Both the position numbers and the translations under genes were made by a program. The notes under the pieces were generated by a model. The model was not told where the DNA came from, made no database searches, and was given only the letters and a program-made list of their open reading frames with translations. A stretch of DNA of 64,000 nucleotides from JBEBVQ01 sp964527735. GTDB taxonomy: Bacteria; Bacteroidota; Bacteroidia; Chitinophagales; Chitinophagaceae. Location: contig CAZGPG010000001.1 of the NCBI GenBank assembly GCA_964527735.1, positions 1 through 64,000 of the forward strand, in the 5' to 3' direction. The first letter of the stretch is position 1, and each line of letters starts with the position of its first letter. Of this stretch, positions 7,418-15,704 are shown in pieces.

Positions 7418-10400
7418 ATGAAGAAGTTTGCTGAAAATATTGTTGCCTTTTCTTTGAAAAATTCCGTACTGGTATTTTTCATGACGGGCGTGCTCCTGGT
7501 CGCCGGTATTATATCGTATATCCATACGCCTATCGAGGCATTCCCCGACGTGACCAATACCCGTGCGCGCATTATCACACAATGGCCGGGGCGCAGTGCC
7601 GAAGAGGTAGAGAAATTTGTAACCCTGCCCATTACAAAAGTGGTCAACACCATTCCGCGGAAAGCGGGAGTACGGTCTATTTCCCTGTTCGGTCTTTCTG
7701 TAGTGACTATTATTTTTGAGGATGGTGTTGATGACTTCTACGCGCAGCAATACGCAGCCAACAGGATACAGTCGGTGCGTTTGCCGGACGGAGCCGACGC
7801 AGAGATAGAGCCGCCTTATGGCGCTACGGGGGAGATATTCCGCTATGTAGTGAAGAGCAACCGCCCTATCCGGGAAATTACCGCGATCCAGGACTGGGTG
7901 ATAGAGCGTGAGCTGGTGGCCGTACCTGGTGTGGCAAACGTGGTGAGCTTTGGAGGAGAAGAAAAAGTGTATGAGATCAAAGTGAATCCCACGCAGCTTG
8001 CCAATTATGATCTTTCGCCGCTTGATGTTTTTGAAGCGGTTTCCAAAAGTAATATTAATGTAGGGGGCGACGTGATACAAAAAGGCGACCAGGCTTATGT
8101 GGTACGGGGGGTGGGGTTGCTGGAAAGTGTTGCTGATATTGAGAACATCATGATAGAGGTAAAGGGAGCCTCGCCGATACTGGTAAAGCATGTGGCCAGT
8201 GTATCAATCTCTGCGAAGCCACGGATGGGGCAGGTGGGGCTTGATGATGAAGATGATCTGGTGCAGGGAGTCGTTATTATGCTGAGGGGAGAAAATCCCG
8301 GTGATGTGATTGACCGGCTCAAAGAAAAGATCACAGAGCTGAATGATCGCATCCTTCCCAAAGATGTACATATTGAGCCTTTTCTCGACCGTACCGAACT
8401 GGTGAATGCCACCGTCAAAACGGTTTCCAAAAATCTTGCTGAAGGCATTGTGCTGGTATCGGTCATTGTTTTTATTTTCCTGTTCAACTGGCGTACCACA
8501 GTCATTGTTGCGGTAGTCATACCGTTGTCGTTTCTCTTTGCCATTATCATGCTGCGGATACAAGGTCTGCCCGCTAACCTGATCTCCATGGGCGCGCTGG
8601 ATTTCGGACTGCTGCTGGAAGGCACACTGGTGATCGTAGAGCAGATTGTCGTGGATCTTGAGCGGAGAGCTCACCGGGTTGGCATGGCGCGGTTCAATAA
8701 AATGTCCAAGATGGGGATGATCCGGAAGAGCGCCGGGAAAGTGGCGGCTTATGTTTTCTTTGCGCAGATCATCCTAATTGTGGCGTTGGTACCGATATTT
8801 TCTTTTCAGAAAGTAGAAGGTAAAATGTTTTCTCCGCTTGCATTTACACTCGGTTATGCGTTGCTGGGCTCATTGCTGCTGAGCCTTACATTCGTGCCGG
8901 CGCTCTGCAAAGTGATGCTCAACAAGAACATCCGGGAAAGAGAAAATGTGATCGCACGGTTTTTCCGGGAAAACCTGTTCCGGCTTTTTCTGTGGAGCTC
9001 AAGGCGTCGCAGGCTGGTTATTTACGGTTTTCTGATCCTGTTGTTTGCCTGCGGGATTAAGTTTGTTTTTTACGGATCGGAGTTTATTCCCAAGCTCAAT
9101 GAAGGCGCTATCTATGTGCGGGCCACTCTGCCCAACAGTATCAATCTCGATGAATCGGTGCGCCTCACGCGTGAGATGAAAGAGAAGCTCCGTTCATTTG
9201 AAGAAGTGCGGTTTATCCTTAGCCAGACAGGACGCCCTAATGACGGTACCGACCCTACCGGCTTTTTTAATATTGAATTTCATATCCAGCTCCATCCGCA
9301 AGGTGAGTGGAAAAGAAAAATGTCCAAAGACGGGCTGATCGCAGAAATGAAACAGGCGCTGGAAGTATATCCAGGTACAACGTTCGGCTTTAGCCAGCCG
9401 ATACAGGATAATGTTGAAGAGTATGTGGCCGGCGTTAAAAGCTCGCTGGTAATAAAGATCTTTGGCGATGATTTGTTTGAGCTGGAGCAACTGGCTGATC
9501 AGGTCACCGCTTCCATCCGTGAGGTGCGCGGCATTGAAGATATCAATGTGTACCGCAACATCGGACTGCCGGAGCTACGCATCCGCTTGTCGGATCACCG
9601 CATGGCGCGCTATGGTGTTTCCGTAGCAGATGCGCAGGCAGTGGTCGAGATGGCGATCGGAGGAAAGGCCGCTTCTACATTTTATGAGAATGAACGGATG
9701 TTCGATATCCGTATCCGCTTTCAGAAAGAATACCGGGATTCGGAAGAGCAGATAGGCAACCTGCTGATACCGGCGATGGATGGCCACAAAGTACCGCTGA
9801 AAGAAATTGCTGACATTGGCGTGATTACCGGCCCGGCATTTATTTACCGGGAGGGGAGCAGCCGTTATATTGCTGTAGGGTTCAGTGTCGAAGGCAGGGA
9901 TTTGGGCAGCACAATCGCAGAAGCCCGGAAAAAAGTGGCGCGGGAAGTGAAGCTCCCATCCACTAATAAAATGGTATGGGCCGGTGAGTTTGAAAGTAAG
10001 GAGCGTGCTACCCGGCAGCTTGCGGTTATTGTGCCTGCTGCATTGATCATGATCCTGTTCCTGCTCTACATGAACTTCGGGAGCCTGCGGGATACCCTGA
10101 TCGCAGCCAGTACAATACCTTATGCTTTTATTGGCGGTTTTCTCTCGCTTTTATTGACACAGACTGTGTTTGGCATATCCGCCGGTATCGGTTTTATCAT
10201 TCTGTTTGGCGTAAATACGATCAACGGCATTATCCTCATCGCAGTGATGCGCGAGAATCTGAGACGGGGCATGCCGTTGCATGAGGCAATCTCCAACGGT
10301 GTGTACAGCAGGATCCGGCCGGTTGTGATGATCGCATTAATGGGGTCGCTGGGTTTGCTGCCGGCGGCGTTGTCCTCCGGTATGGGGTCTGAAATACAAA

Positions 10401-10522
10401 AGCCGCTGGCGATTATGATCGTCGGTGGGTTGTTGATCTGTATGGTGTTAAGTCTCGCTGTGCTGCCGCAGGTGTTTTATTATGCATACCGGAAACGGTC
10501 GTCATCGTCGTCGTTTTTGTAG
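7418..10522 (+). CDS. heavy-metal RND efflux permease (CusA/CzcA family)
   Basis: 1034-residue proton-driven inner-membrane pump with 12 expected membrane helices. The start MKKFAENIVAFSLKNSVLVFF is the family N-terminus; an upstream frame overlapping the adaptor gene was rejected. The periplasmic domain begins PIEAFPDVTNTRARIITQWPG, as in CzcA/CusA. The helix-4 signature reads GALDFGLLLEGTLVIVEQ. It keeps the first Asp and the last Glu of the DFGxxxDGAVVxVEN motif of CzcA but has Glu in place of the middle Asp. The gene follows the adaptor by 19 bp. The stop TAG is part of a 72-bp palindrome. Substrate metal is undetermined. Confidence 0.92.
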   Translation: MKKFAENIVAFSLKNSVLVFFMTGVLLVAGIISYIHTPIEAFPDVTNTRARIITQWPGRSAEEVEKFVTLPITKVVNTIPRKAGVRSISLFGLSVVTIIFEDGVDDFYAQQYAANRIQSVRLPDGADAEIEPPYGATGEIFRYVVKSNRPIREITAIQDWVIERELVAVPGVANVVSFGGEEKVYEIKVNPTQLANYDLSPLDVFEAVSKSNINVGGDVIQKGDQAYVVRGVGLLESVADIENIMIEVKGASPILVKHVASVSISAKPRMGQVGLDDEDDLVQGVVIMLRGENPGDVIDRLKEKITELNDRILPKDVHIEPFLDRTELVNATVKTVSKNLAEGIVLVSVIVFIFLFNWRTTVIVAVVIPLSFLFAIIMLRIQGLPANLISMGALDFGLLLEGTLVIVEQIVVDLERRAHRVGMARFNKMSKMGMIRKSAGKVAAYVFFAQIILIVALVPIFSFQKVEGKMFSPLAFTLGYALLGSLLLSLTFVPALCKVMLNKNIRERENVIARFFRENLFRLFLWSSRRRRLVIYGFLILLFACGIKFVFYGSEFIPKLNEGAIYVRATLPNSINLDESVRLTREMKEKLRSFEEVRFILSQTGRPNDGTDPTGFFNIEFHIQLHPQGEWKRKMSKDGLIAEMKQALEVYPGTTFGFSQPIQDNVEEYVAGVKSSLVIKIFGDDLFELEQLADQVTASIREVRGIEDINVYRNIGLPELRIRLSDHRMARYGVSVADAQAVVEMAIGGKAASTFYENERMFDIRIRFQKEYRDSEEQIGNLLIPAMDGHKVPLKEIADIGVITGPAFIYREGSSRYIAVGFSVEGRDLGSTIAEARKKVAREVKLPSTNKMVWAGEFESKERATRQLAVIVPAALIMILFLLYMNFGSLRDTLIAASTIPYAFIGGFLSLLLTQTVFGISAGIGFIILFGVNTINGIILIAVMRENLRRGMPLHEAISNGVYSRIRPVVMIALMGSLGLLPAALSSGMGSEIQKPLAIMIVGGLLICMVLSLAVLPQVFYYAYRKRSSSSSFL

Positions 10523-10585
10523 AGACGTTGTTATTGTAGAGACGTTGCATGCAACGTCTCTACAATAACAACGTCTCTACAAAAA
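10514..10585. repeat. 72-bp perfect palindrome of two nested GTAGAGACGTTG elements
   Basis: The arms are perfectly complementary over 36 bases around the centre at 10549/10550. They contain GTAGAGACGTTG twice on each side. The leftmost GTAG overlaps the last codon and TAG stop of the CusA-like gene. It belongs to the same GTAG-hairpin class as the elements at 25412 and 35464. Confidence 0.9.
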
Positions 10586-10621
10586 AACAGGATTGTGTAT
10601 CATACACAATCCTGTTTTTTT
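10581..10621. terminator. bidirectional Rho-independent terminator
   Basis: A 13-bp perfect stem (10587-10599 with 10603-10615, loop TCA) has A7 on the left and T7 on the right. It therefore works for both convergent units, the efflux operon on the plus strand and ftsH on the minus strand. The right end touches the ftsH stop codon. Confidence 0.9.
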
Positions 10622-12614
10622 ATCCGATCCCTGCAACGCTCCCCGTCAGCGGCGGTACGTCTTCGCTGGCCGGTGGTTCGTCGTACGTCCTTTTGCCGAT
10701 CAGGCGTTCCAGATCGTCTTTGAAGAGCACTTCTTTTTTCAGCAGCTCTTCTGCAATCATGGTGACGATATCTATCTTTTCAGATAACAGTTGTTTCACC
10801 CGGTTGTAAGCTTTTTCTACCAGCTTGCGTACTTCATCGTCGATCAGCCGTCCGGTTTCTTCGGAGTAGGGTTTAGTGAAATTGTTTTCACTTTGCGGAT
10901 CGTAGAATGAAATATTGCCGATCGCATCGTTCATACCGTAGACCGACACCATGGCATAAGCCATACGCGTTACGTGCTGGAGATCGCTCAGGGCGCCGGT
11001 GGATATTTTCCCGAATACCAGCTCTTCTATCGCCCGTCCGCCCAGCGACATGCACATGTCGTCGAGCATATGATCGGTATTGCGGATGTACATTTCTTTC
11101 GGCAGATACTGTGCATATCCCAGCGCTGCCACACCGCGTGGCACGATGGTTACTTTTACAAGCGGATGCGCGTGCTCCAGGAACCAGCCGGACACCGCAT
11201 GCCCTGCTTCGTGGTAAGCGATCACTTTTTTCTCGTCGGGGGAGATGATCTTGTTTTTCTTTTCCAGTCCGCCGATCACACGATCTATTGCATCGTTGAA
11301 GTCGATCATCTCTACCTCGGTCTTCCCTTTGCGGGCAGCGATCAGCGCCGCTTCGTTACAGATATTGGCGATGTCGGCCCCTGCAAATCCGGGCGTTTGC
11401 ACCGCCAGCTTGGATATGTTGAGGTCTTTGGAGATTTTAATGGGCTTCAGATGCACCTCAAAGATCTTTTCGCGTCCCTTTACATCGGGGATGTCGATGG
11501 AGATCTGCCGGTCGAAACGTCCGGGGCGCAACAGGGCGGTATCCAGTACATCCGGGCGGTTGGTGGCCGCCAGTACAATAATGCCGGTGTCACCGCTGAA
11601 TCCGTCCATCTCCACGAGCAACTGGTTGAGCGTATTTTCCCTTTCGTCGTTGCTCATGACCATGTTCTTGCCACGTGCACGGCCGATTGCGTCAATTTCA
11701 TCTATAAAAACAATACAGGGTGCTTTTTCCCTTGCCTGTTTGAAGAGGTCGCGAACACGGCTGGCGCCCACGCCGACAAACAACTCCACAAAGTCCGAAC
11801 CGGACATGGAGAAGAACGGCACTTGTGCTTCTCCTGCTACGGCTTTGGCCAGGAGCGTCTTACCGGTACCCGGAGGGCCTACGAGCAGCGCACCTTTGGG
11901 GATCTTGCCGCCCAGGGCCGTATATTTTTTCGGATTTTTCAGGAAGTCAACGATCTCCATCACTTCTACCTTGGCTTCATCCAGCCCGGCTACATCATTA
12001 AAGGTGATATTGACCTTCGTACCTTTTTCAAATAGTTGGGCTTTGGATTTTCCGATATTGAAAATACCACCGGCGCCGCCACCCGGCGCACCGCCTCCCA
12101 TTTTCCGCATGATCAGGAACCACATCGCCAATAGGAAGATCACCGGGAGCAGGAATGAGCCAAGTACATCGCGCAGGAAGCTGCCCCTTGGTTCATAGAT
12201 CACTTCGATGTCGCCGATTGACGGATTTTGCTCCTGGGCAGCCGTCAGCTCACGCTGAAACTGATCGACAGTGCCGATCCGGAATGCATATGCCGGAGCT
12301 TTGCTGTTGTTGAAGATAGGCGACCTGTCTGTTGTCGGTGTGGCATCGCTGTTATCGGTGAGGAATACTTCAACTTCATTGTTGTTGACGACAATCAGCT
12401 TTTTTACCAATCCCTTATCCAGGTATTTTGTTTTGAACTCGTAGAAGCTGTTGTGCTCGCTGCTGACCCCACCGCCGGAACCGAAAAACTGGACGCCGAT
12501 CAGTATCAGGAAGATAATGCCGTATATCCAGTATATATTAAAACGAGGCCCTTTACGCGGAGGTTGATTTTCTGGTCCTCCTGGAGGGCCGGACCGCTGC
12601 TTGTTATTTTCCAT
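10620..12614 (-). CDS. ftsH: ATP-dependent zinc metalloprotease FtsH
   Basis: 664 residues. It is the membrane-anchored AAA+ protease that degrades misfolded membrane and regulatory proteins. Two membrane helices are visible (IYWIYGIIFLILIGVQFFG and FLLPVIFLLAMWFLIM) flanking a periplasmic domain. Then come the AAA domain with Walker A GPPGTGKT and Walker B CIVFIDEIDAI, the SRH region and the zinc protease site HEAGH. The start MENNKQRSGPPGGPENQPP at 12614 is preferred because longer in-frame extensions run into rsfS. The N-terminus is Pro/Gly-rich, as in other Bacteroidota FtsH. It follows rsfS by 43 bp and is probably co-transcribed. Confidence 0.97.
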   Translation of the reverse strand: MENNKQRSGPPGGPENQPPRKGPRFNIYWIYGIIFLILIGVQFFGSGGGVSSEHNSFYEFKTKYLDKGLVKKLIVVNNNEVEVFLTDNSDATPTTDRSPIFNNSKAPAYAFRIGTVDQFQRELTAAQEQNPSIGDIEVIYEPRGSFLRDVLGSFLLPVIFLLAMWFLIMRKMGGGAPGGGAGGIFNIGKSKAQLFEKGTKVNITFNDVAGLDEAKVEVMEIVDFLKNPKKYTALGGKIPKGALLVGPPGTGKTLLAKAVAGEAQVPFFSMSGSDFVELFVGVGASRVRDLFKQAREKAPCIVFIDEIDAIGRARGKNMVMSNDERENTLNQLLVEMDGFSGDTGIIVLAATNRPDVLDTALLRPGRFDRQISIDIPDVKGREKIFEVHLKPIKISKDLNISKLAVQTPGFAGADIANICNEAALIAARKGKTEVEMIDFNDAIDRVIGGLEKKNKIISPDEKKVIAYHEAGHAVSGWFLEHAHPLVKVTIVPRGVAALGYAQYLPKEMYIRNTDHMLDDMCMSLGGRAIEELVFGKISTGALSDLQHVTRMAYAMVSVYGMNDAIGNISFYDPQSENNFTKPYSEETGRLIDDEVRKLVEKAYNRVKQLLSEKIDIVTMIAEELLKKEVLFKDDLERLIGKRTYDEPPASEDVPPLTGSVAGIG

Positions 12615-12657
12615 TTCTGTGTTTACTTGTTTATTTATTGTTGTATCGGGCCTTTTG

Positions 12658-13056
12658 CTAATCATTATGTTCCATCCGTTCTGCATCTGCCCAGAGGCTT
12701 TCCAGATCATAGAATTTCCGGTCTTCCCGGTTAAAGATATGCACAACTATATTGACATAGTCAACAAGTGTCCATTGTGCGCCCTGCTCTCTATGGTATG
12801 GCTTCTCACCGCACTCCTTCCATACCTCGTCGGTTATATGATCGGATATTGCTTTGATCTGTATATGGGTCTGAGCTTCACATAAAATAAAGAAATCGGC
12901 GACCGCTTCATCTATTTTTTTCAGATTCAGAGAAACAACAGCATCTCCCTTTTTTTCTTTAATGGCTTCCAGAATTGTTTTGAAAAGTTTGCTGTTTCGC
13001 GTAAGCCGGGCAGGTGTTTTCTTCCGGGCTTGTAATGCAGTTATTATTTTCTCCAA
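12658..13056 (-). CDS. rsfS: ribosome silencing factor RsfS
   Basis: RsfS binds ribosomal protein uL14 and blocks subunit joining when nutrients run short. Typical motifs are KLFKTILEAIKEKKGDAVVS, DEAVADFFILCEAQTHIQIKAI and the conserved WTLVDYVNIVVHIF. No ATG is present in the N-terminal part. The frame opens at a TTG at 13101, but a promoter -7 element at 13103-13110 would put the transcript start at about 13098. I therefore place the start at the TTG at 13056 (132 residues, LEKIITALQ). The true start is uncertain. It is transcribed divergently from birA and upstream of ftsH. Confidence 0.88.
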   Translation of the reverse strand: MEKIITALQARKKTPARLTRNSKLFKTILEAIKEKKGDAVVSLNLKKIDEAVADFFILCEAQTHIQIKAISDHITDEVWKECGEKPYHREQGAQWTLVDYVNIVVHIFNREDRKFYDLESLWADAERMEHND

Positions 13057-13102
13057 ATTGCTTTCCGTTCTGTTTGGTTTGGTAATATCTTTACAATTCA
13101 AC

Positions 13103-13110
13103 CAAAGTTA
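13103..13110 (-). promoter_or_regulatory. promoter -7 element TAACTTTG for rsfS-ftsH
   Basis: Perfect TAnnTTTG on the minus strand in the 20-65 bp divergent gap between rsfS and birA. It decides against the TTG at 13101 as the rsfS start. Confidence 0.6.
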
Positions 13111-13120
13111 AAAAATTCTT

Positions 13121-13873
13121 TTGTCACTTCACGCACACGTTTTAATAGAGGCGCCTGTTATTGAACTGGATACTATAGATAGTACCAATAACTATGCCAT
13201 GCAACTGATTGATGCCGATACGGCACAACCGGGCCTGACAGTATTAGCACGGGAGCAAACACGGGGTAAAGGCCAGCGGGGCAGGGTATGGGAGGCCGCG
13301 GCAGGAGATAATGTGTTGATGAGTATTGTGTTAGCTCCGAACCGGGCCGCCGACCGGCAGTTTGCCTTCCTTACAGCCGTGGCCGTGGCCGTCGCAGATA
13401 CGTTGCTGGATGTTTACGAACACTGGGATGTTCGCATCAAATGGCCCAATGATATTATTGTTAATGACAAAAAGGCAGGTGGCATCCTGATCGAGAACGT
13501 ATTGAAAGGCGGCGTATGGGCCTGCAGCATTGTAGGGCTTGGGCTGAATGTATTGCAATATGAATTTCCTCCGTCGCTTCCTCATGCCATATCGCTGCGG
13601 ATGGCTGCGGGAAAGGAGTTTCAGGTGCACGATCTTGCACTCAAGATCCGCGAACGCATCCTCACTTATACCTCCGGTGGAGATACAGATGCTTTGTTCG
13701 ACAGGTATAATCAATACCTCTACCGCCGTTCGCAAAAGCAGCGTTTTACATCAGGAGATGATACCTGGTATGCCACGGTGGTAATGGTATCGCCGGAAGG
13801 ACTTCTTGAAGTGCAGCATGAAGATGGCTCCCTGCACCGGTATGCTCATGGCGCCGTCAATTGGCAATGGTGA
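13121..13873 (+). CDS. birA: biotin--[acetyl-CoA-carboxylase] ligase
   Basis: 250 residues. The enzyme activates biotin with ATP and attaches it to the biotin carboxyl carrier protein. Visible motifs are IDSTNNYAM, EQTRGKGQRGRVWEA (biotin/AMP loop), KWPNDIIVNDKKAGGILIE and the C-terminal domain SPEGLLEVQHEDGS. There is no N-terminal helix-turn-helix, so it is a class I ligase without the repressor function of E. coli BirA. The start is a TTG at 13121, the only standard start codon that keeps the complete catalytic domain. A stretch resembling a promoter (TTCTTTTG at 13115-13122) overlaps it, so the start is tentative. Confidence 0.93.
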   Translation: MSLHAHVLIEAPVIELDTIDSTNNYAMQLIDADTAQPGLTVLAREQTRGKGQRGRVWEAAAGDNVLMSIVLAPNRAADRQFAFLTAVAVAVADTLLDVYEHWDVRIKWPNDIIVNDKKAGGILIENVLKGGVWACSIVGLGLNVLQYEFPPSLPHAISLRMAAGKEFQVHDLALKIRERILTYTSGGDTDALFDRYNQYLYRRSQKQRFTSGDDTWYATVVMVSPEGLLEVQHEDGSLHRYAHGAVNWQW

Positions 13874-13938
13874 GAAGAGTTATGAATGATGAGTGATGAA
13901 TGATGAATGAGATCACTCATCATTCATCACTCTTCTCA
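13871..13938. repeat. inverted repeat of the ATGAATGATGAG family between convergent genes
   Basis: TGAGAAGAG at 13871-13879 pairs with CTCTTCTCA at 13930-13938, and GATGAGTGAT pairs with ATCACTCATC inside. The birA stop TGA is the first triplet of the left arm. Probably a bidirectional terminator for birA and the amidotransferase gene. Confidence 0.7.
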
Positions 13939-13949
13939 CCATTCATCAC

Positions 13950-14519
13950 TCATAATTGAAATTCCGCCCAGTTGCTGATGATTTGCCATCCGTGCTCTGT
14001 GCCCACAGATTCGGGATGGAACTGGATGCCGGTGCAGGGATAATGTTCGTGCACGATAGCCATTACAGCATGGTCATCGTTTGCCTCTGCAATGCTTTGC
14101 AGTCCTGTTCCTTCCAGTTGATCGATCACCAGCGAATGATAACGCATCCCCTCAAACCGGTCGGGGATGCGCGCAAAGAGCGGATGACCGTTGTGTACTA
14201 TCCTGCTTGTCTTGCCATGCATCGGGTAAGCCGCATGGGTGAGCCGGGCGCCGAAAAACATGCCCAGCGCCTGATGTCCCAGGCAGATGCCCAGTATCGG
14301 TATCTGTTTATGAAAATGACGGATCGCTTCCATAGAAATACCCGACTGCAGCGGTGTGCCGGGGCCGGGTGAAATAATAAGCCGCGACGGGGATAGCTGC
14401 TCCAGTTCTGTGAGCGTTATCTCATCATTCCGGAATACGTTGCATGTGTGTCCGGTCTGTACGAGATAGTGGTGCAGGATGTGGGTAAAAGAATCGTAGT
14501 TGTCAATCAGCGCCCACAT
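13950..14519 (-). CDS. pabA: anthranilate/aminodeoxychorismate synthase glutamine amidotransferase
   Basis: 189-residue class I glutamine amidotransferase. It feeds ammonia to a chorismate-using partner for tryptophan or folate synthesis. The catalytic triad is Cys in GICLGHQALGMFFGA plus His and Glu in GIQFHPESVGTEHG; the N-terminus WALIDNYDSFTHILHHYL is diagnostic of TrpG/PabA. The start at 14519 (MWALIDNYDSF) overlaps the end of the cvpA-like gene by 17 bp. No trpE or pabB lies next to it, so sequence alone cannot decide between folate and tryptophan use. The isolated position favours PabA or a shared subunit. Confidence 0.9.
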   Translation of the reverse strand: MWALIDNYDSFTHILHHYLVQTGHTCNVFRNDEITLTELEQLSPSRLIISPGPGTPLQSGISMEAIRHFHKQIPILGICLGHQALGMFFGARLTHAAYPMHGKTSRIVHNGHPLFARIPDRFEGMRYHSLVIDQLEGTGLQSIAEANDDHAVMAIVHEHYPCTGIQFHPESVGTEHGWQIISNWAEFQL

Positions 14520-15057
14520 AGTCCGACAGTTTTTGATTAAGACCGGCAAAGAAATCTTCTATTTCTCCAAAGATATCGCGTGCTGCCGGCAGGATCGCTC
14601 CGATGCCATCAAAGACCCAGGGCGTCAAAGGTAGCAGATGTCTGCAGGCATAGGAATTATCGAACATCTCCGGCGGTATAAGGTCGGCACGGTCGGCCAG
14701 CCAGAGGAGTGAGCTGCAGATCAGCAACCCGGCAAGTGCATAAAGAATGCCGCCGGCAAGGCTGTTGAGCCATCCCAGCAGCAAAGCCCTGAACGCTTTT
14801 TCTATCAGGTTGGCAAAGGTGCGAACCAGGTACAGCGCCCCCAGAAATAATACCAGGTAGCTGATGAACAAACCCCATGATGAGGTAATAATGTTTTTTT
14901 CACTGAGAAATGCGGCCAGTGTGTGCGACAGCTTCAGCGCGCAGGCCATGCCTACCAATACCGCCAGCAGGGAAAATACCGCCACGATGAATCCCTGCCG
15001 GTAACCGCGGATGAATATTAATATAATGATCGCCAAAATGACCAGGTCGGGCAGCAT
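14503..15057 (-). CDS. CvpA family membrane protein
   Basis: 184 residues. Four hydrophobic helices are visible (LVILAIIILIFIRGY, VAVFSLLAVLVGMACAL, WGLFISYLVLFLGALYL, LAGGILYALAGLLICSSLLWL) with the CvpA-type start LPDLVILAIIILIFIRGYRQG. Family members are inner-membrane proteins linked to colicin V production and envelope homeostasis in E. coli; their molecular role is unclear. The gene lies between the YqeY-like gene and the amidotransferase and overlaps the latter by 17 bp, which suggests one operon. Confidence 0.88.
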   Translation of the reverse strand: MLPDLVILAIIILIFIRGYRQGFIVAVFSLLAVLVGMACALKLSHTLAAFLSEKNIITSSWGLFISYLVLFLGALYLVRTFANLIEKAFRALLLGWLNSLAGGILYALAGLLICSSLLWLADRADLIPPEMFDNSYACRHLLPLTPWVFDGIGAILPAARDIFGEIEDFFAGLNQKLSDYVGAD

Positions 15058-15109
15058 GGTTCAGGGATGAGGAATGAGGGGTGAAGATTGAATGTGTGAT
15101 CAATGATGT

Positions 15110-15133
15110 GTAGGGGCGAATAATCATTCGCCC
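15110..15133 (+). repeat. REP-like element GTAGGGGCGAATAATCATTCGCCC
   Basis: GTAG foot and hairpin GGGGCGAAT / ATTCGCCC. It lies in the 92-bp gap between the YqeY-like and CvpA-like genes, which are both on the minus strand, so it would be transcribed as an intercistronic hairpin. Confidence 0.85.
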
Positions 15134-15149
15134 GTATCCCGTGTTATCC

Positions 15150-15599
15150 TTACTGCAACAGCTTCTTCACCGTTTCCGAAATGGCTTTGCCATCGGCTTT
15201 ACCGGCCAGTTGTTTGGTAGCGGCGCCCATGACCTTGCCCATGTCGGCTGCCGATGCGGCGCCTGTTTGCGCAATGATCTCCTTCAATGCCGCTTCCAGC
15301 TCTTCCGGAGTCAACTGTTTGGGTAAGAAACGTTCCAGTATGGTGAGTTCTTCCTGTTCTTTCTGCGCGAGGTCGGGCCGGTTCTGTTGCGTGAAAATAT
15401 CCAGAGAATCCCTGCGCTGCTTGGCCATCTTCTGCAGCATTTTCAATTCGTCGGCTTCCGACATTGTTTCCTTAGCTCCTTCCGAAGTTTTCTCGATCAG
15501 TATCGCTGCTTTGATGGCACGCAGTGTACGCAGGCCCGCTTCATCTTTAGCGCGCATGGCTTCCTTCATCTGCTCCATTACTTTTTGTTCGAGTGACAT
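15150..15599 (-). CDS. GatB/YqeY domain protein
   Basis: 149 residues, a free-standing YqeY protein. The domain equals the tRNA-binding tail domain of the GatB subunit of glutamyl-tRNA amidotransferase. The free-standing protein has no settled function. Typical stretches are LEQKVMEQMKEAMRAKD, RTLRAIKAAILIEKT, ILERFLPKQLTPEEL and the C-terminal MGKVMGAATKQLAGKADGK. The start MSLEQKV at 15599 lies 21 bp downstream of a promoter -7 element, so an upstream Met inside that element was rejected. Confidence 0.93.
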   Translation of the reverse strand: MSLEQKVMEQMKEAMRAKDEAGLRTLRAIKAAILIEKTSEGAKETMSEADELKMLQKMAKQRRDSLDIFTQQNRPDLAQKEQEELTILERFLPKQLTPEELEAALKEIIAQTGAASAADMGKVMGAATKQLAGKADGKAISETVKKLLQ

Positions 15600-15619
15600 A
15601 GCTGTATCTGTTTGAAACA

Positions 15620-15627
15620 CAAAAGTA
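15620..15627 (-). promoter_or_regulatory. promoter -7 element TACTTTTG for the yqeY-cvpA-pabA unit
   Basis: Perfect TAnnTTTG on the minus strand, 20 bp before the YqeY-like start codon. Confidence 0.6.
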
Positions 15628-15628
15628 G

Positions 15629-15704
15629 TAATTATGAATGATGAGTTATGAACTATGAATGATGAGTGATAAATTCATCATTCATAACTCATCATTCATA
15701 ATTA
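15629..15704. repeat. perfect 24-bp inverted repeat, ATGAATGATGAGTTATGAA family
   Basis: 15629-15652 is exactly complementary to 15681-15704, with a 28-base loop that itself contains a related half-copy. The right arm includes the ccmF stop codon. The structure ends ccmF transcription or insulates the yqeY promoter next to it. Confidence 0.9.

Noticed and set aside
10974..12198. Long open frames of 317 and 353 codons on the plus strand opposite ftsH
   Set aside because: They mirror the codon structure of ftsH, show no recognisable domain and have no promoter. The ftsH frame is complete with all motifs.
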